A DNA stretch of 5,432 nt from Pseudomonadota bacterium (GTDB taxonomy: Bacteria; Pseudomonadota; Alphaproteobacteria; Rhizobiales; Devosiaceae): positions 1 through 5,432 of the forward strand of contig JAEWCE010000249.1 of the NCBI GenBank assembly GCA_023390785.1, written 5' to 3'. The translations under genes and the position numbers were made by a program. The stretch's first letter is position 1, and every line of letters starts with the position of its first letter. This document shows positions 1 through 5,374 of this stretch, piece by piece. A model generated the notes under the pieces. It saw only the letters and a program-made list of their open reading frames with translations, had not been told where the DNA came from and searched no databases.

Positions 1-23
1 CCGGCGATGAGGGTTGAAGTCAT
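1..23 (-). CDS. Probable start of next structural gene (partial, g6 head-tail connector position)
   Basis: An ATG at 23-21 opens a frame reading MTSTLIA and running off the left edge. A weak GGA Shine-Dalgarno lies 8 nt upstream. In RcGTA-type clusters the gene after the major capsid gene is the gp6 head-tail connector (adaptor), whose N-terminus is typically short and followed by an EPVTLAEAK-like helix. That diagnostic part lies outside the window, so the identity rests on position only. The 165-bp gap to the capsid stop is unusually long for this otherwise tightly packed operon. Confidence 0.35.
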
Positions 24-46
24 GGATCACATCCGGAAGTTGGCGG

Positions 47-141
47 GGTGAATGGCAAATGGTGAATGGTGAATGGAAACGCAGCGGCCGGCAGGTGCTC
101 TCGGTCACCCGTCCATTCACCATTCACCATTCACGATTGCC
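47..141. repeat. Inverted pair of GGTGAAT heptad arrays
   Basis: The left arm (47-77) reads as tandem heptads: GGTGAAT, a degenerate GGCAAAT, GGTGAAT, GGTGAAT, then GGA. The right arm (112-141) is the same kind of array inverted. Positions 58-77 and 112-131 are perfect 20-bp inverted complements separated by a 34-nt GC-rich spacer (78-111). Transcribed in the capsid direction, this would form a 20-bp stem just upstream of the next gene. Beyond the 20 bp the arms diverge by a small insertion, although both then show a GGCAA-type unit. It resembles a dispersed intergenic repeat or MITE-like element; I cannot verify copy number. Confidence 0.8.
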
Positions 142-175
142 CGGCGCGCCCGAGGGAGGGGCAGGCGCGCCGGGC
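139..175 (-). terminator. GC-rich hairpin just after the capsid gene; terminator or processing stem
   Basis: Positions 139-150 (GCCCGGCGCGCC) and 164-175 are perfect 12-bp inverted complements around a 13-nt loop (151-163). The stem begins 13 nt after the capsid stop codon. There is no U-tract on the minus strand after the stem (it continues AATCGTGAATGG), so it is not a textbook intrinsic terminator. It could instead attenuate read-through or protect the 3' end of the abundant capsid message. The hairpin itself is certain; the function is inferred. Confidence 0.5.
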
Positions 176-188
176 CTCCGGCAAACGG

Positions 189-1421
189 CTATGCCGTGCC
201 GAATTTCAGCAGCTTGATCGCGTCGTAGTCCTGCACGCCGCCGCCGACGCGTTTGGTGGTGTAGAACAGCACGTAGGGCTTGGCGCTGTAGGGGTCGCGC
301 AGCACGTTGACGCCGGTGCGGTCGACCACCAGGTAGCCGCGGCGGAAATCGCCGAAGGCGATCGACAGCGAATTGGCGGCGATGTCGGGCATGTCCTCGG
401 CTTCGACCAGCGGGAAGCCCATCAGCGTTGCCTTGCCGTCGGCGCTCGCCGCCGGCTGCCACAGGTAATTGCCGGCATCGTCCTTGAGTTTGCGCAGCAC
501 CGCCTGCGTCTTGCGGTTCATGACGAAGCTCGCATTCTGCCGGTAGCCTGCCTTCAGCGCATAGACGAGGTCGATCAGCACGTCGGACTGGTCGCTCGCC
601 GGCAGGGCGCCGCTGACGCCGGTGGTCACATAGCCGAGCTTGCCCCAGGTCCAGCTCGCCTCGGCCACAGTGGTCTCGGCGAGAAAGCCCTTGGGCTTGT
701 TGGTGCCGTTGCCGTTGACGAACGCCGTGCCCTCCTGCTGCGCGAACGCCGCATTCACCTCGTCGGCGATCCACTGGCCGACATCGACTGCCGCATCGTC
801 GAGGAACTGCGCCGTGGCCGCCGGCATGGCGTAGAGCTCGGCGGTGGGGAAGTTCAGCGCATCGATGGTCTGGCTGTCGGTCTGCGGCCGGCTCGCGGTC
901 TCAGCCACCCAGCCGGTGGCGAGGCCGGCGGTGGTCACCGGCTTCTTGTAAGTCGCGCTCGACACCTTGCGCACGCTGGCGAGCGAGCGGATCGGCGAGA
1001 TCGCCGTCATCAGCCGGGTGATCTCGGTGTCGGTCTCGACCGGCACGAGGTAGCCGCCATCGGCATTGCTGCCCACCGACAGCGCCTTCTCCTCACCGCG
1101 CTTCACGTAGGCGGCGAACGCATCCTTGTACTTGTCGCCGGCACCGAAGCGGGCGGGCCCGCGGGCTTCGAGCCGCGGCCGCGCCCGCTCCAGATTGGCG
1201 CGGTCGATGGCCGCCTTGGCGCCGTCGAGCACCTGGTTCAGGCGGCCGAGCTTCTCCTCCGTCAGCGCATCGGCGGCGCCGCGGCGCTCGAGTTCGCCCA
1301 GGCGCCCCTCATTGGTGCGCTTGTATTCCTCGAACGCCCCCATCAGCTCGGCGACCAGCGCCTCGGTGTCGGCGCCGCCGGTGCCGGCCTTGTTCTCCAG
1401 GCCGCTTGCAAGATCAGTCAT
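189..1421 (-). CDS. Major capsid protein, HK97 fold, RcGTA gp5-like
   Basis: This 410-aa protein forms the icosahedral head shell. Residues 1-112 are a charged, helical delta/scaffold region (AELMGAFEEYKRTNEGRL, then LTEEKLGRLNQ). The mature part opens at about EKALSVGSNADGGYLVP (111-127), where the prohead protease probably cuts, by analogy with HK97. The E-loop region with TYKKP lies at about 153-185. Other typical blocks are GWVAETASRPQT (170-181), DVGQWIADEVNAAFA (213-227), VYALKAGYRQNASFVMN (286-302) and a C-terminal LRDPYSAKPYVLFYTTKR. These match the RcGTA capsid as I remember it. The ATG at 1421 is preceded by GAGG 6 nt upstream, overlapping the protease stop codon. The frame stays open far upstream, but only because GC-rich DNA lacks stops; homology begins at this ATG. 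Confidence 0.97.
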   Translation of the reverse strand: MTDLASGLENKAGTGGADTEALVAELMGAFEEYKRTNEGRLGELERRGAADALTEEKLGRLNQVLDGAKAAIDRANLERARPRLEARGPARFGAGDKYKDAFAAYVKRGEEKALSVGSNADGGYLVPVETDTEITRLMTAISPIRSLASVRKVSSATYKKPVTTAGLATGWVAETASRPQTDSQTIDALNFPTAELYAMPAATAQFLDDAAVDVGQWIADEVNAAFAQQEGTAFVNGNGTNKPKGFLAETTVAEASWTWGKLGYVTTGVSGALPASDQSDVLIDLVYALKAGYRQNASFVMNRKTQAVLRKLKDDAGNYLWQPAASADGKATLMGFPLVEAEDMPDIAANSLSIAFGDFRRGYLVVDRTGVNVLRDPYSAKPYVLFYTTKRVGGGVQDYDAIKLLKFGTA

Positions 1422-1429
1422 CGGGATCC

Positions 1430-1927
1430 TCAGTGTTTGAACACGGAAATGGCCGCCTCGAGCGACCGGTCGAGGCGCGCCTTGCGGCCGCCCGCTGTGC
1501 CCGGCGCAATCCGGGCGCGATCCATCATCGGGAAGGTGACGATGGAGATTTCCCACAGATCGATCTCCCACAGCCGGCGATGGCCGGTGCGGGGATCGCG
1601 CGTGGATTTGACGGTGCGAAAGCCGATGGAGAGGCCATCCACCGCGCCCCTGGCGATCAGCCGGCGCAGCGCATCGGCGCGCGGCACCTCGCCCACCAGC
1701 CGGCCCTCGACCCACAGGCCGAAGCCGTCCTCGACCACCTTGTCCCAGGTGCCCACCGGCTCCTTCGGGTCGTGCTGGAACAGCATTTTGACGCGGTGCC
1801 GGCCGCGCAGGCCGAGGCTCTTGCGGAAGGCGCCGGGCATGACGATGTCGCCGCCGTCGTCGACCTCGCCGAAGACGCTGGCATAGCCGGCAAAGCGTCC
1901 CTCGGCGTCGATAGGGATCGGCTGCAT
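1430..1927 (-). CDS. HK97-type prohead protease, RcGTA gp4-like
   Basis: This 165-aa serine protease of the U35/herpesvirus-assemblin-like family cleaves the capsid delta domain during head maturation. The N-terminus RFAGYASVFGEVDDGGDIV (11-29) and PGAFRKSL (31-38) are family signatures. His52 in MLFQHDP and Ser100 in VDGLSIGFRT are the expected catalytic residues. The LWEIDLWEISIVTFPMM block (119-135) supplies the third acidic candidate, Glu121 or Glu126. The length is usual for the compact GTA form. The start ATG shares its A with the stop of the 43-aa gene (TGATG) and has GGAG 8 nt upstream, which argues for translational coupling. The capsid gene follows after 8 bp. Confidence 0.96.
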   Translation of the reverse strand: MQPIPIDAEGRFAGYASVFGEVDDGGDIVMPGAFRKSLGLRGRHRVKMLFQHDPKEPVGTWDKVVEDGFGLWVEGRLVGEVPRADALRRLIARGAVDGLSIGFRTVKSTRDPRTGHRRLWEIDLWEISIVTFPMMDRARIAPGTAGGRKARLDRSLEAAISVFKH

Positions 1928-2058
1928 CAGCGCTTCTCCGCCGCCGGACGTAGGGGCCGGCGCGGCCGCCGCGGCCGGATTTTGGGCGCAACGAGGCTCC
2001 CGGCGAGGTTCCAGGCAAACTGCCTGAACACCTCGACCGCCTGGGTCTTGGTGGGCAT
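1927..2058 (-). CDS. 43-aa basic protein between g3.5-like gene and protease
   Basis: This short frame reads MPTKTQAVEVFRQFAWNLAG and ends in a strongly basic, proline-rich tail (residues 26-43, RPRRPRRPLRP). The evidence for translation is positional. An AAGGA Shine-Dalgarno lies exactly 8 nt before the ATG, inside the last codons of the upstream gene, and the stop TGA overlaps the protease ATG as TGATG. It therefore fits a coupled series of head genes without a gap. The N-terminal half looks like an amphipathic helix and the tail could bind nucleic acid or capsid protein; both are inference. I do not recognise a named family. Without this gene there would be an unexplained 135-bp gap in a tightly packed operon. 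Confidence 0.7.
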   Translation of the reverse strand: MPTKTQAVEVFRQFAWNLAGSLVAPKIRPRRPRRPLRPAAEKR

Positions 2059-2062
2059 GGGG

Positions 2063-2251
2063 TCAGTCCTTGCGGTTGAACAATCGGTTGAGCGCGGCGA
2101 TTTCCTTCACGAAGTCCTCGAAGCGCCGGTTGGCCGCGGCGAGCTCGCGCAGCGTCCACACCAGCAGCCCGCTCGCCCCCGACGCCCACAGGAACAGCGC
2201 CAGATGCGCCAGGTCGCCGCGCTCGGCGATGGTGCGTGTCAGTTCATCCAT
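2063..2251 (-). CDS. Small single-TM protein at the g3.5 position
   Basis: A 62-aa protein starting MDELTRTIAERGDLAHLAL. Residues about 15-35 form one hydrophobic segment (LALFLWASGASGLLVW) followed by a charged helix (about 36-60, LRELAAANRRFEDFVKEI), so it is probably a small membrane-associated protein with a cytoplasmic coiled-coil tail. RcGTA has a small gene, g3.5, at the same place between portal and protease; equivalence is inferred from position and size. A GTG at 2278 would give 71 aa, but the added residues (MGTGVPNRD) are encoded within a hairpin and look non-coding, so I prefer the ATG at 2251. Neither start has a strong Shine-Dalgarno. The stop lies 4 bp before the 43-aa gene. 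Confidence 0.75.
   Translation of the reverse strand: MDELTRTIAERGDLAHLALFLWASGASGLLVWTLRELAAANRRFEDFVKEIAALNRLFNRKD
2067..2071 (-). promoter_or_regulatory. Shine-Dalgarno AAGGA for the 43-aa gene
   Basis: The minus strand reads AAGGACTGACCCCATG, placing the core 8 nt before the ATG at 2058. The site sits inside the last codons of the upstream 62-aa gene. It is the main evidence that the 43-aa frame is translated. Confidence 0.75.
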
Positions 2252-2259
2252 GTCTCGAT

Positions 2260-2289
2260 TGGGCACGCCTGTGCCCACCCCAATGGGTG
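2260..2289. other. Two adjacent small hairpins upstream of the 62-aa gene
   Basis: TGGGCAC (2260-2266) pairs with GTGCCCA (2271-2277) around a 4-nt loop, and CACCC (2276-2280) pairs with GGGTG (2285-2289) around CAAT. The two stems overlap by two bases, so they would compete. They lie immediately upstream of the preferred start at 2251, at the junction between the small accessory genes and the structural genes. No U-tract follows on the minus strand. The role is unknown; it may affect translation initiation or mark a recombination scar. Confidence 0.4.
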
Positions 2290-2320
2290 TAACATCACGT
2301 CCCGAGGACGACTGCTTCGT

Positions 2321-2587
2321 TCAGCCCTGCACGAGAGCCAGCAACGACCTCGCCACCCGCGAGGCGCGCGGCGCATCGCCGCGCAGCCCCATGCGATCTC
2401 TCTCGATGGCAAGCAGGTGACTCGCCAGAGCCGCTTCGCTCACACCTGCGGCAAGCATCCGGGCGATGGCTGGCGCATAAGAATCGTACTCGTCCTGCGC
2501 CCGAGGCTCCTCGACAATGCCGATAGGATCCCACGTCTTCAACAGCATGGGGCGCACGCGCTGCGTCAGAGCTGCTATGTCGTTCAT
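2321..2587 (-). CDS. 88-aa WDPIG/DEYDSYAP protein, possible immunity-like
   Basis: A small soluble, mostly helical protein. It opens MNDIAALTQRVRPMLLKTW, then has WDPIGI (19-24) and DEYDSYAPAIARML (32-45), with a helical C-terminus containing HLLAIERDRMGL (57-68). The combination of WDPIG and an acidic DEYD block recalls small proteins of the DUF1871 type and other short proteins often found as orphan immunity-like genes. That comparison is from memory and is weak. It has no signal peptide or membrane segment. The ATG at 2587 has only a poor Shine-Dalgarno, and the gene follows the previous one after 28 bp. It is not a canonical GTA or phage head gene. I treat it as accessory, function unknown. 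Confidence 0.75.
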   Translation of the reverse strand: MNDIAALTQRVRPMLLKTWDPIGIVEEPRAQDEYDSYAPAIARMLAAGVSEAALASHLLAIERDRMGLRGDAPRASRVARSLLALVQG

Positions 2588-2615
2588 CTTATTGTGGCGT
2601 CCGCGATTGTTGCCG

Positions 2616-2990
2616 TCACTCCGGCAAGGGGTGCGCCCGGAAAAATTTCCCGCAGCTCAGGATGAGCTCGATCTCCGCCTTGCTCAATTTATGGTCGGCA
2701 TCTGTCTTCGCCGTTTGCAGCTTCCGGTCCAGCCCCAGGGCGACCTGATAGGCATCGGCCGGCAGGGCTGCAGTTGAGACAATCGTGCAGCTGCCGCCGC
2801 TCGCATCGGGTCGTGTTGTTCCATCACGACCGAATTCCGCCGTCGTTTGCGACGTGATGTGTCGCGCAAAAAAGCTCGTCGCGCTTGCCGCGTACACCAG
2901 TATCAGCTTCTCATTGCCGTTACCTGAAACGCCATAGATCACATCGCCGACCTTGATGGCGTCAAGCGCGCGTTGTCTGGCCGAGGTCAT
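2616..2990 (-). CDS. 124-aa protein of unknown function, coupled to the GGQW-motif gene
   Basis: I do not recognise a family. Residues about 12-35 (IKVGDVIYGVSGNGNEKLIL) suggest a small beta-barrel. A middle stretch is rich in Ser/Thr/Gly, and the C-terminus is helical and charged (DHKLSKAEIELILS). The start is ambiguous. GTG at 2999 and ATG at 2996 overlap the upstream stop (GTGATG), while ATG at 2990 has GAGAG at an ideal 8-nt spacing, so I chose 2990. Every option overlaps or abuts the upstream gene, which suggests a functional pair, as in effector/immunity gene couples. GC is clearly lower than in the structural genes (30 of 60 bases in 2641-2700). Confidence 0.75.
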   Translation of the reverse strand: MTSARQRALDAIKVGDVIYGVSGNGNEKLILVYAASATSFFARHITSQTTAEFGRDGTTRPDASGGSCTIVSTAALPADAYQVALGLDRKLQTAKTDADHKLSKAEIELILSCGKFFRAHPLPE

Positions 2991-2995
2991 CAGCA

Positions 2996-3397
2996 TCACT
3001 CTCGCATGGTCTTGTCGAAAAACCTTATGGTCACGAGTTGCTCGTCTCTGGGCAACCCCTGAATCCCCAGATATTTGATCGTACAGTCCCAGCAGCGCGT
3101 CTTACCACCGATCCGGATCATTCCCGACGTGCCAAACGACCCGCCATTTTGGCATGAGGCTCCCTGGCAACGTGGCGCGCGCGGCCGCACCACCGCAACA
3201 TGAACTCGGTCAGTTGTGACATGGCCAAGGTCTCGAATCCACTGTCCGCCCTCGGGCACCCCTCGTGGCGCGCGTGGCTGGTCCTCGCGATATCGCAGCT
3301 CGGTGGCAATCCGGCGCATCTGCAGGAACGCCAGATGGCCGAGCAGATCGAGAGTCGCGCTCCTGATCTCCGCTGTCAGTCGATCGAGTCGAGACAC
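2996..3397 (-). CDS. 133-aa protein with DQPRAPxGxPEGGQW motif and two Cys pairs
   Basis: The N-terminus (1-37) is an amphipathic helix region, DLLGHLAFLQMRRIATELR. It leads into DQPRAPRGVPEGGQW at 39-53, a linker-like motif that I recall from many alphaproteobacterial phage- or toxin-associated proteins, usually before a variable C-terminal domain. Here the C-terminal part carries C77-x4-C82 and C102-x2-C105 (CWDC), a possible zinc-binding site, followed by IKYLGIQGLPRDEQ. The start is GTG at 3397, one base after the portal stop (TGAGGTG), with a G-rich tract upstream, so translation is probably coupled to the portal. Its stop overlaps the next gene. A structural or morphogenetic role is possible, but a cargo or effector role fits the two-part layout. 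No catalytic residues can be assigned. Confidence 0.8.
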   Translation of the reverse strand: MSRLDRLTAEIRSATLDLLGHLAFLQMRRIATELRYREDQPRAPRGVPEGGQWIRDLGHVTTDRVHVAVVRPRAPRCQGASCQNGGSFGTSGMIRIGGKTRCWDCTIKYLGIQGLPRDEQLVTIRFFDKTMRE

Positions 3398-3398
3398 C

Positions 3399-4556
3399 TC
3401 ATTGTCCCCCCACCCCCAGCATCTGCCGCTTCTCGTCGTCGCTGAGGAACGTGGCGCCGCCGATCCTTGACCATCTGCTCGCCTGGTCCTCGGCCAGCGC
3501 CTCCACGCCGTCGAAGTCCGGCTCCAGCGTCACGCGCCCGCCATAGGCCGGCGCCAGCCAGAAGCTCAGATCGTCGGTTACCCGCCGCACCAGCGGCACA
3601 ATGGTGTGGCGCCACAGCGTGCGGTTGGCCTCGGCCATGTTGGCGTACGTGTTGTCGCCGGGGATGCCGAGCAGCATCGGCGGCACGCCGAAGGCGAGCG
3701 CGATCTCGCGCGCCGCCACGTGCTTGGCCTCGACGAAGTCCATGTCGCGCGGCGAGATGCCGATCGCCTTCCAGTCGAGCCCACCCTCGAGCACCATCGG
3801 CCGGCCGGCATTGGCGGCGCCCTGGAACGCCGTCTCGAGCTCGTCCTTCAGCCGCGCGAACTGATCCTGCGTCAGCTGCCCGGAGCCGGCCGAATAGACC
3901 AGCGCTCCGGACGGCCGCGCCGAATTGTCGAGCAGCGCCTTGTTCCAGCGCGCCGCGGCATTGTGCAGGTCGAGGCTCTGCTGCGCCGCCGCCAGCGGTG
4001 CCAGCCCGTAATGGTCGTCGAGCGGATGAAACAGCGCCAGATGCAGCACGCTCGGCACCGGCGCCGTATCCTGGCGCAGCGTCTGGGTACGCCCGCCGGA
4101 GCTGTAGGCATAGGCGTCCGGCCAGCCATCCGCGCCGGCCACCACCTGCATGCGGTCGGGCCTGAGGCAGAACAGCCCCTTCACCTCGCCGTCGGCGAGC
4201 GCGGCGCTGAGATAGGCATTCCCCGCCGTCTGCAGATAGGCGTACACCGCCTCCAGCAGCTCGCTGCCCGACTGGTGCGGGTTGGGACGGCGGAGCAGCG
4301 CCAGCAGCGGATGCTGCGCCAGCCGCTTTCCATCTTCGACCGCGACCAGCGGCACGCGATTGGCCGCCTCGGCGATCAGCCGCACGCAGCGATGCACCAC
4401 CGGATTGCGGGCGAACCCCTCCTGCGCCAGCGCCGGAAAACTCCGCCGCGTCCAGTCGGGATCGCCGAGTTCGCGCAGCGCCATTAGCACCTGCGCCGAC
4501 TTGCGTTCAGGCGTGACGGATCGGCCGCCGACCAGGCGGGTGAACAGATTGGGCAT
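3399..4556 (-). CDS. Phage/GTA portal protein, HK97 family, RcGTA gp3-like
   Basis: This 385-aa protein would form the dodecameric ring at the head vertex through which DNA is packaged. Family landmarks in order are NPVVHRCVRLIAEAANRVPL (51-70), HPLLALLRRPNP (82-93), GNAYLSA (112-118), LRPDRMQVVAGADGWP (131-146), FHPLDDHYGLAPL (176-188), WNKALLDNSARPSGALVY (204-221), the GLDWKAIGISPRDMDF block (259-274) and AFGVPPMLLGIPGDNTYAN (288-306). The C-terminus has the usual LSDDEKRQMLGV. The DDHYGL and LLDNSARPSG blocks match my memory of GTA portals particularly well. The ATG at 4556 has GGAG with 7-nt spacing. Length and domains are complete, with no sign of decay. The downstream GTG gene begins after one base. 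Confidence 0.97.
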   Translation of the reverse strand: MPNLFTRLVGGRSVTPERKSAQVLMALRELGDPDWTRRSFPALAQEGFARNPVVHRCVRLIAEAANRVPLVAVEDGKRLAQHPLLALLRRPNPHQSGSELLEAVYAYLQTAGNAYLSAALADGEVKGLFCLRPDRMQVVAGADGWPDAYAYSSGGRTQTLRQDTAPVPSVLHLALFHPLDDHYGLAPLAAAQQSLDLHNAAARWNKALLDNSARPSGALVYSAGSGQLTQDQFARLKDELETAFQGAANAGRPMVLEGGLDWKAIGISPRDMDFVEAKHVAAREIALAFGVPPMLLGIPGDNTYANMAEANRTLWRHTIVPLVRRVTDDLSFWLAPAYGGRVTLEPDFDGVEALAEDQASRWSRIGGATFLSDDEKRQMLGVGGQ

Positions 4557-4589
4557 TGATGAACTCCGCTGGATAGGACGGCGCGCGCT

Positions 4590-4931
4590 TTAGCGCACCA
4601 CAATGTCTCTGCCGTCGTAGTCGATCAGCCGACGCCCGGATGCCGCGTCCTCGTCGCGCGGCACGAACGCCACGACCTCGAACTGAGGGTCGGCGATGGC
4701 AATAAAATTGCTCGCATGCAGGTCGGTCCGAGGGATCAGCGCCAGGTCGTAACGATCAGGCATATCTGTTGGCGCCTGATTGGGCCTCGTGGCTTGGCCG
4801 CCCGCCCGCCAGGTGATCAAGGGATAGTAGGCAAAATCGGGTCTTGAGTAGTCCTTGACGAAATCGGCGATAGCGCGTGCGATCAGCGCGGTCACTGCTG
4901 CGCTGATCGTCCAATCATCACGGCTACCCAT
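4590..4931 (-). CDS. 113-aa protein, paralogue A of a tandem pair
   Basis: Function unknown. It opens MGSRDDWTISAAVTALIA with a helical N-terminus (about 8-28). Next come Y36PLITW, a Gly/Pro-rich middle, and a beta-rich C-terminus with FEVVAFVP (84-91) and DAASGRRLIDYDGRDIVVR (95-113). The next gene upstream has the same plan and the same length. An ATG at 4955 would add eight residues, but alignment with the paralogue and a G-rich tract before 4931 support the shorter start, which makes both exactly 113 aa. It lacks a signal peptide and TM segments. The gene ends 33 bp before the portal. GC is moderately low (34/60 at 4681-4740). It is not a known GTA structural gene; a small immunity-like or regulatory protein is possible. 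Confidence 0.8.
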   Translation of the reverse strand: MGSRDDWTISAAVTALIARAIADFVKDYSRPDFAYYPLITWRAGGQATRPNQAPTDMPDRYDLALIPRTDLHASNFIAIADPQFEVVAFVPRDEDAASGRRLIDYDGRDIVVR

Positions 4932-5018
4932 CACACCCCCGCACCTGCAGCCCATCGCGCAGCATCAAACGCGCATCTCGTCTTCGAGCGCGGTGAGGCG
5001 CGCACTTCGCATCCGGCC

Positions 5019-5360
5019 TCAGCGGACCACGATATGCTCGCCATCGAAATCGACATGTCGCCGGTCCGACGCCACATCTTGCGCGCAGGGCAGGAACACC
5101 ACAAAGCCGAACCGCCGGCTCGGCACAAAGATCAGCCGATCGCCTTTGGGCTTGGGATCACAACGATAGAAGCCCGCGCTGTAGCAGGCCGGAAGGGTGT
5201 TCGCCCGCCCATCGTCGCCGCCGGCCGACCCGCCAAGGCTCCACATTACCGACGGGTAGATCGGGTAGTCGATCCTGCCCTGCCCCGCCTCGAACTGTTC
5301 GAGCCACGCCGCCAGTGCCGCCTCGAGACGCTCGCTAATTTTCCAGGTTCCGACCCTCAT
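5019..5360 (-). CDS. 113-aa protein, paralogue B of a tandem pair
   Basis: Function unknown. The layout matches the downstream neighbour: WKISERLEAALAAWLEQF (6-23), Y32PIYPSVMW, a Gly-rich loop around 43-52, then FGFVVFLP (84-91) and DVASDRRHVDFDGEHIVVR (95-113). Over residues 81-113 the two proteins align without gaps with 16 of 33 identities, including the terminal IVVR, whereas the middle has diverged. Start ATG at 5360 follows a strong GGAGG with 5-nt spacing. The 87 bp between the two copies contain no convincing gene. Cys59, Cys67 and Cys92 are not shared with copy A. The divergence indicates an old duplication or two related genes acquired together, not recent copying. Confidence 0.8.
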   Translation of the reverse strand: MRVGTWKISERLEAALAAWLEQFEAGQGRIDYPIYPSVMWSLGGSAGGDDGRANTLPACYSAGFYRCDPKPKGDRLIFVPSRRFGFVVFLPCAQDVASDRRHVDFDGEHIVVR

Positions 5361-5365
5361 GAAAT

Positions 5366-5370
5366 CCTCC
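5366..5370 (-). promoter_or_regulatory. Shine-Dalgarno GGAGG of paralogue B
   Basis: The minus strand reads GCGGAGGATTTCATG. The core is a full match to the anti-SD with 5-nt spacing and fixes the start at 5360. Confidence 0.75.
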
Positions 5371-5374
5371 GCGA

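Larger units (their letters stand above)
2321..3397 (-). other. Accessory gene block inserted between portal and g3.5-like gene
   Basis: Three small genes without a head-assembly signature sit where RcGTA passes directly from portal to g3.5. They have lower GC than their neighbours by direct count: 30/60 at 2641-2700, 34/60 at 2821-2880 and 32/60 at 3001-3060, against 45/60 at 3781-3840 in the portal and 44/60 at 601-660 in the capsid. No direct repeats, integrase or transposase are visible at the edges. The block keeps the operon direction and the stop/start coupling, so it is probably co-expressed with the head genes. Confidence 0.6.

Noticed and set aside
139..175. Possible phage attachment or restriction-related site at paired GGCGCGCC palindromes
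   Set aside because: The palindromes are the core of the 12-bp hairpin, and there is no integrase, tRNA or duplicated att core in the window.
66..1886. Long plus-strand open frame opposite capsid and protease
   Set aside because: It is the antisense of two unmistakable HK97 head genes. Its translation is low-complexity Ala/Gly/Arg/His-rich, as expected from reverse frames in GC-rich coding DNA.
1422..2189. Upstream extension of the capsid frame
   Set aside because: Open only for lack of stops. It overlaps the protease in another frame and the translation is low-complexity; the ATG at 1421 has a Shine-Dalgarno and begins the homologous region.
1406..2665. Plus-strand frame crossing protease and small genes
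   Set aside because: It runs antisense across several coupled minus-strand genes and has no recognisable domain or convincing start.
3606..4487. Long plus-strand open frame opposite the portal
   Set aside because: Mirror frame of the portal gene; Arg/His/Gln-rich sequence without domains.
4962..5009. Mini-frame MRSARLTALEDEMRV between the tandem paralogues
   Set aside because: Fifteen codons with no clear Shine-Dalgarno. It looks somewhat protein-like and might be a remnant, but cannot be supported.
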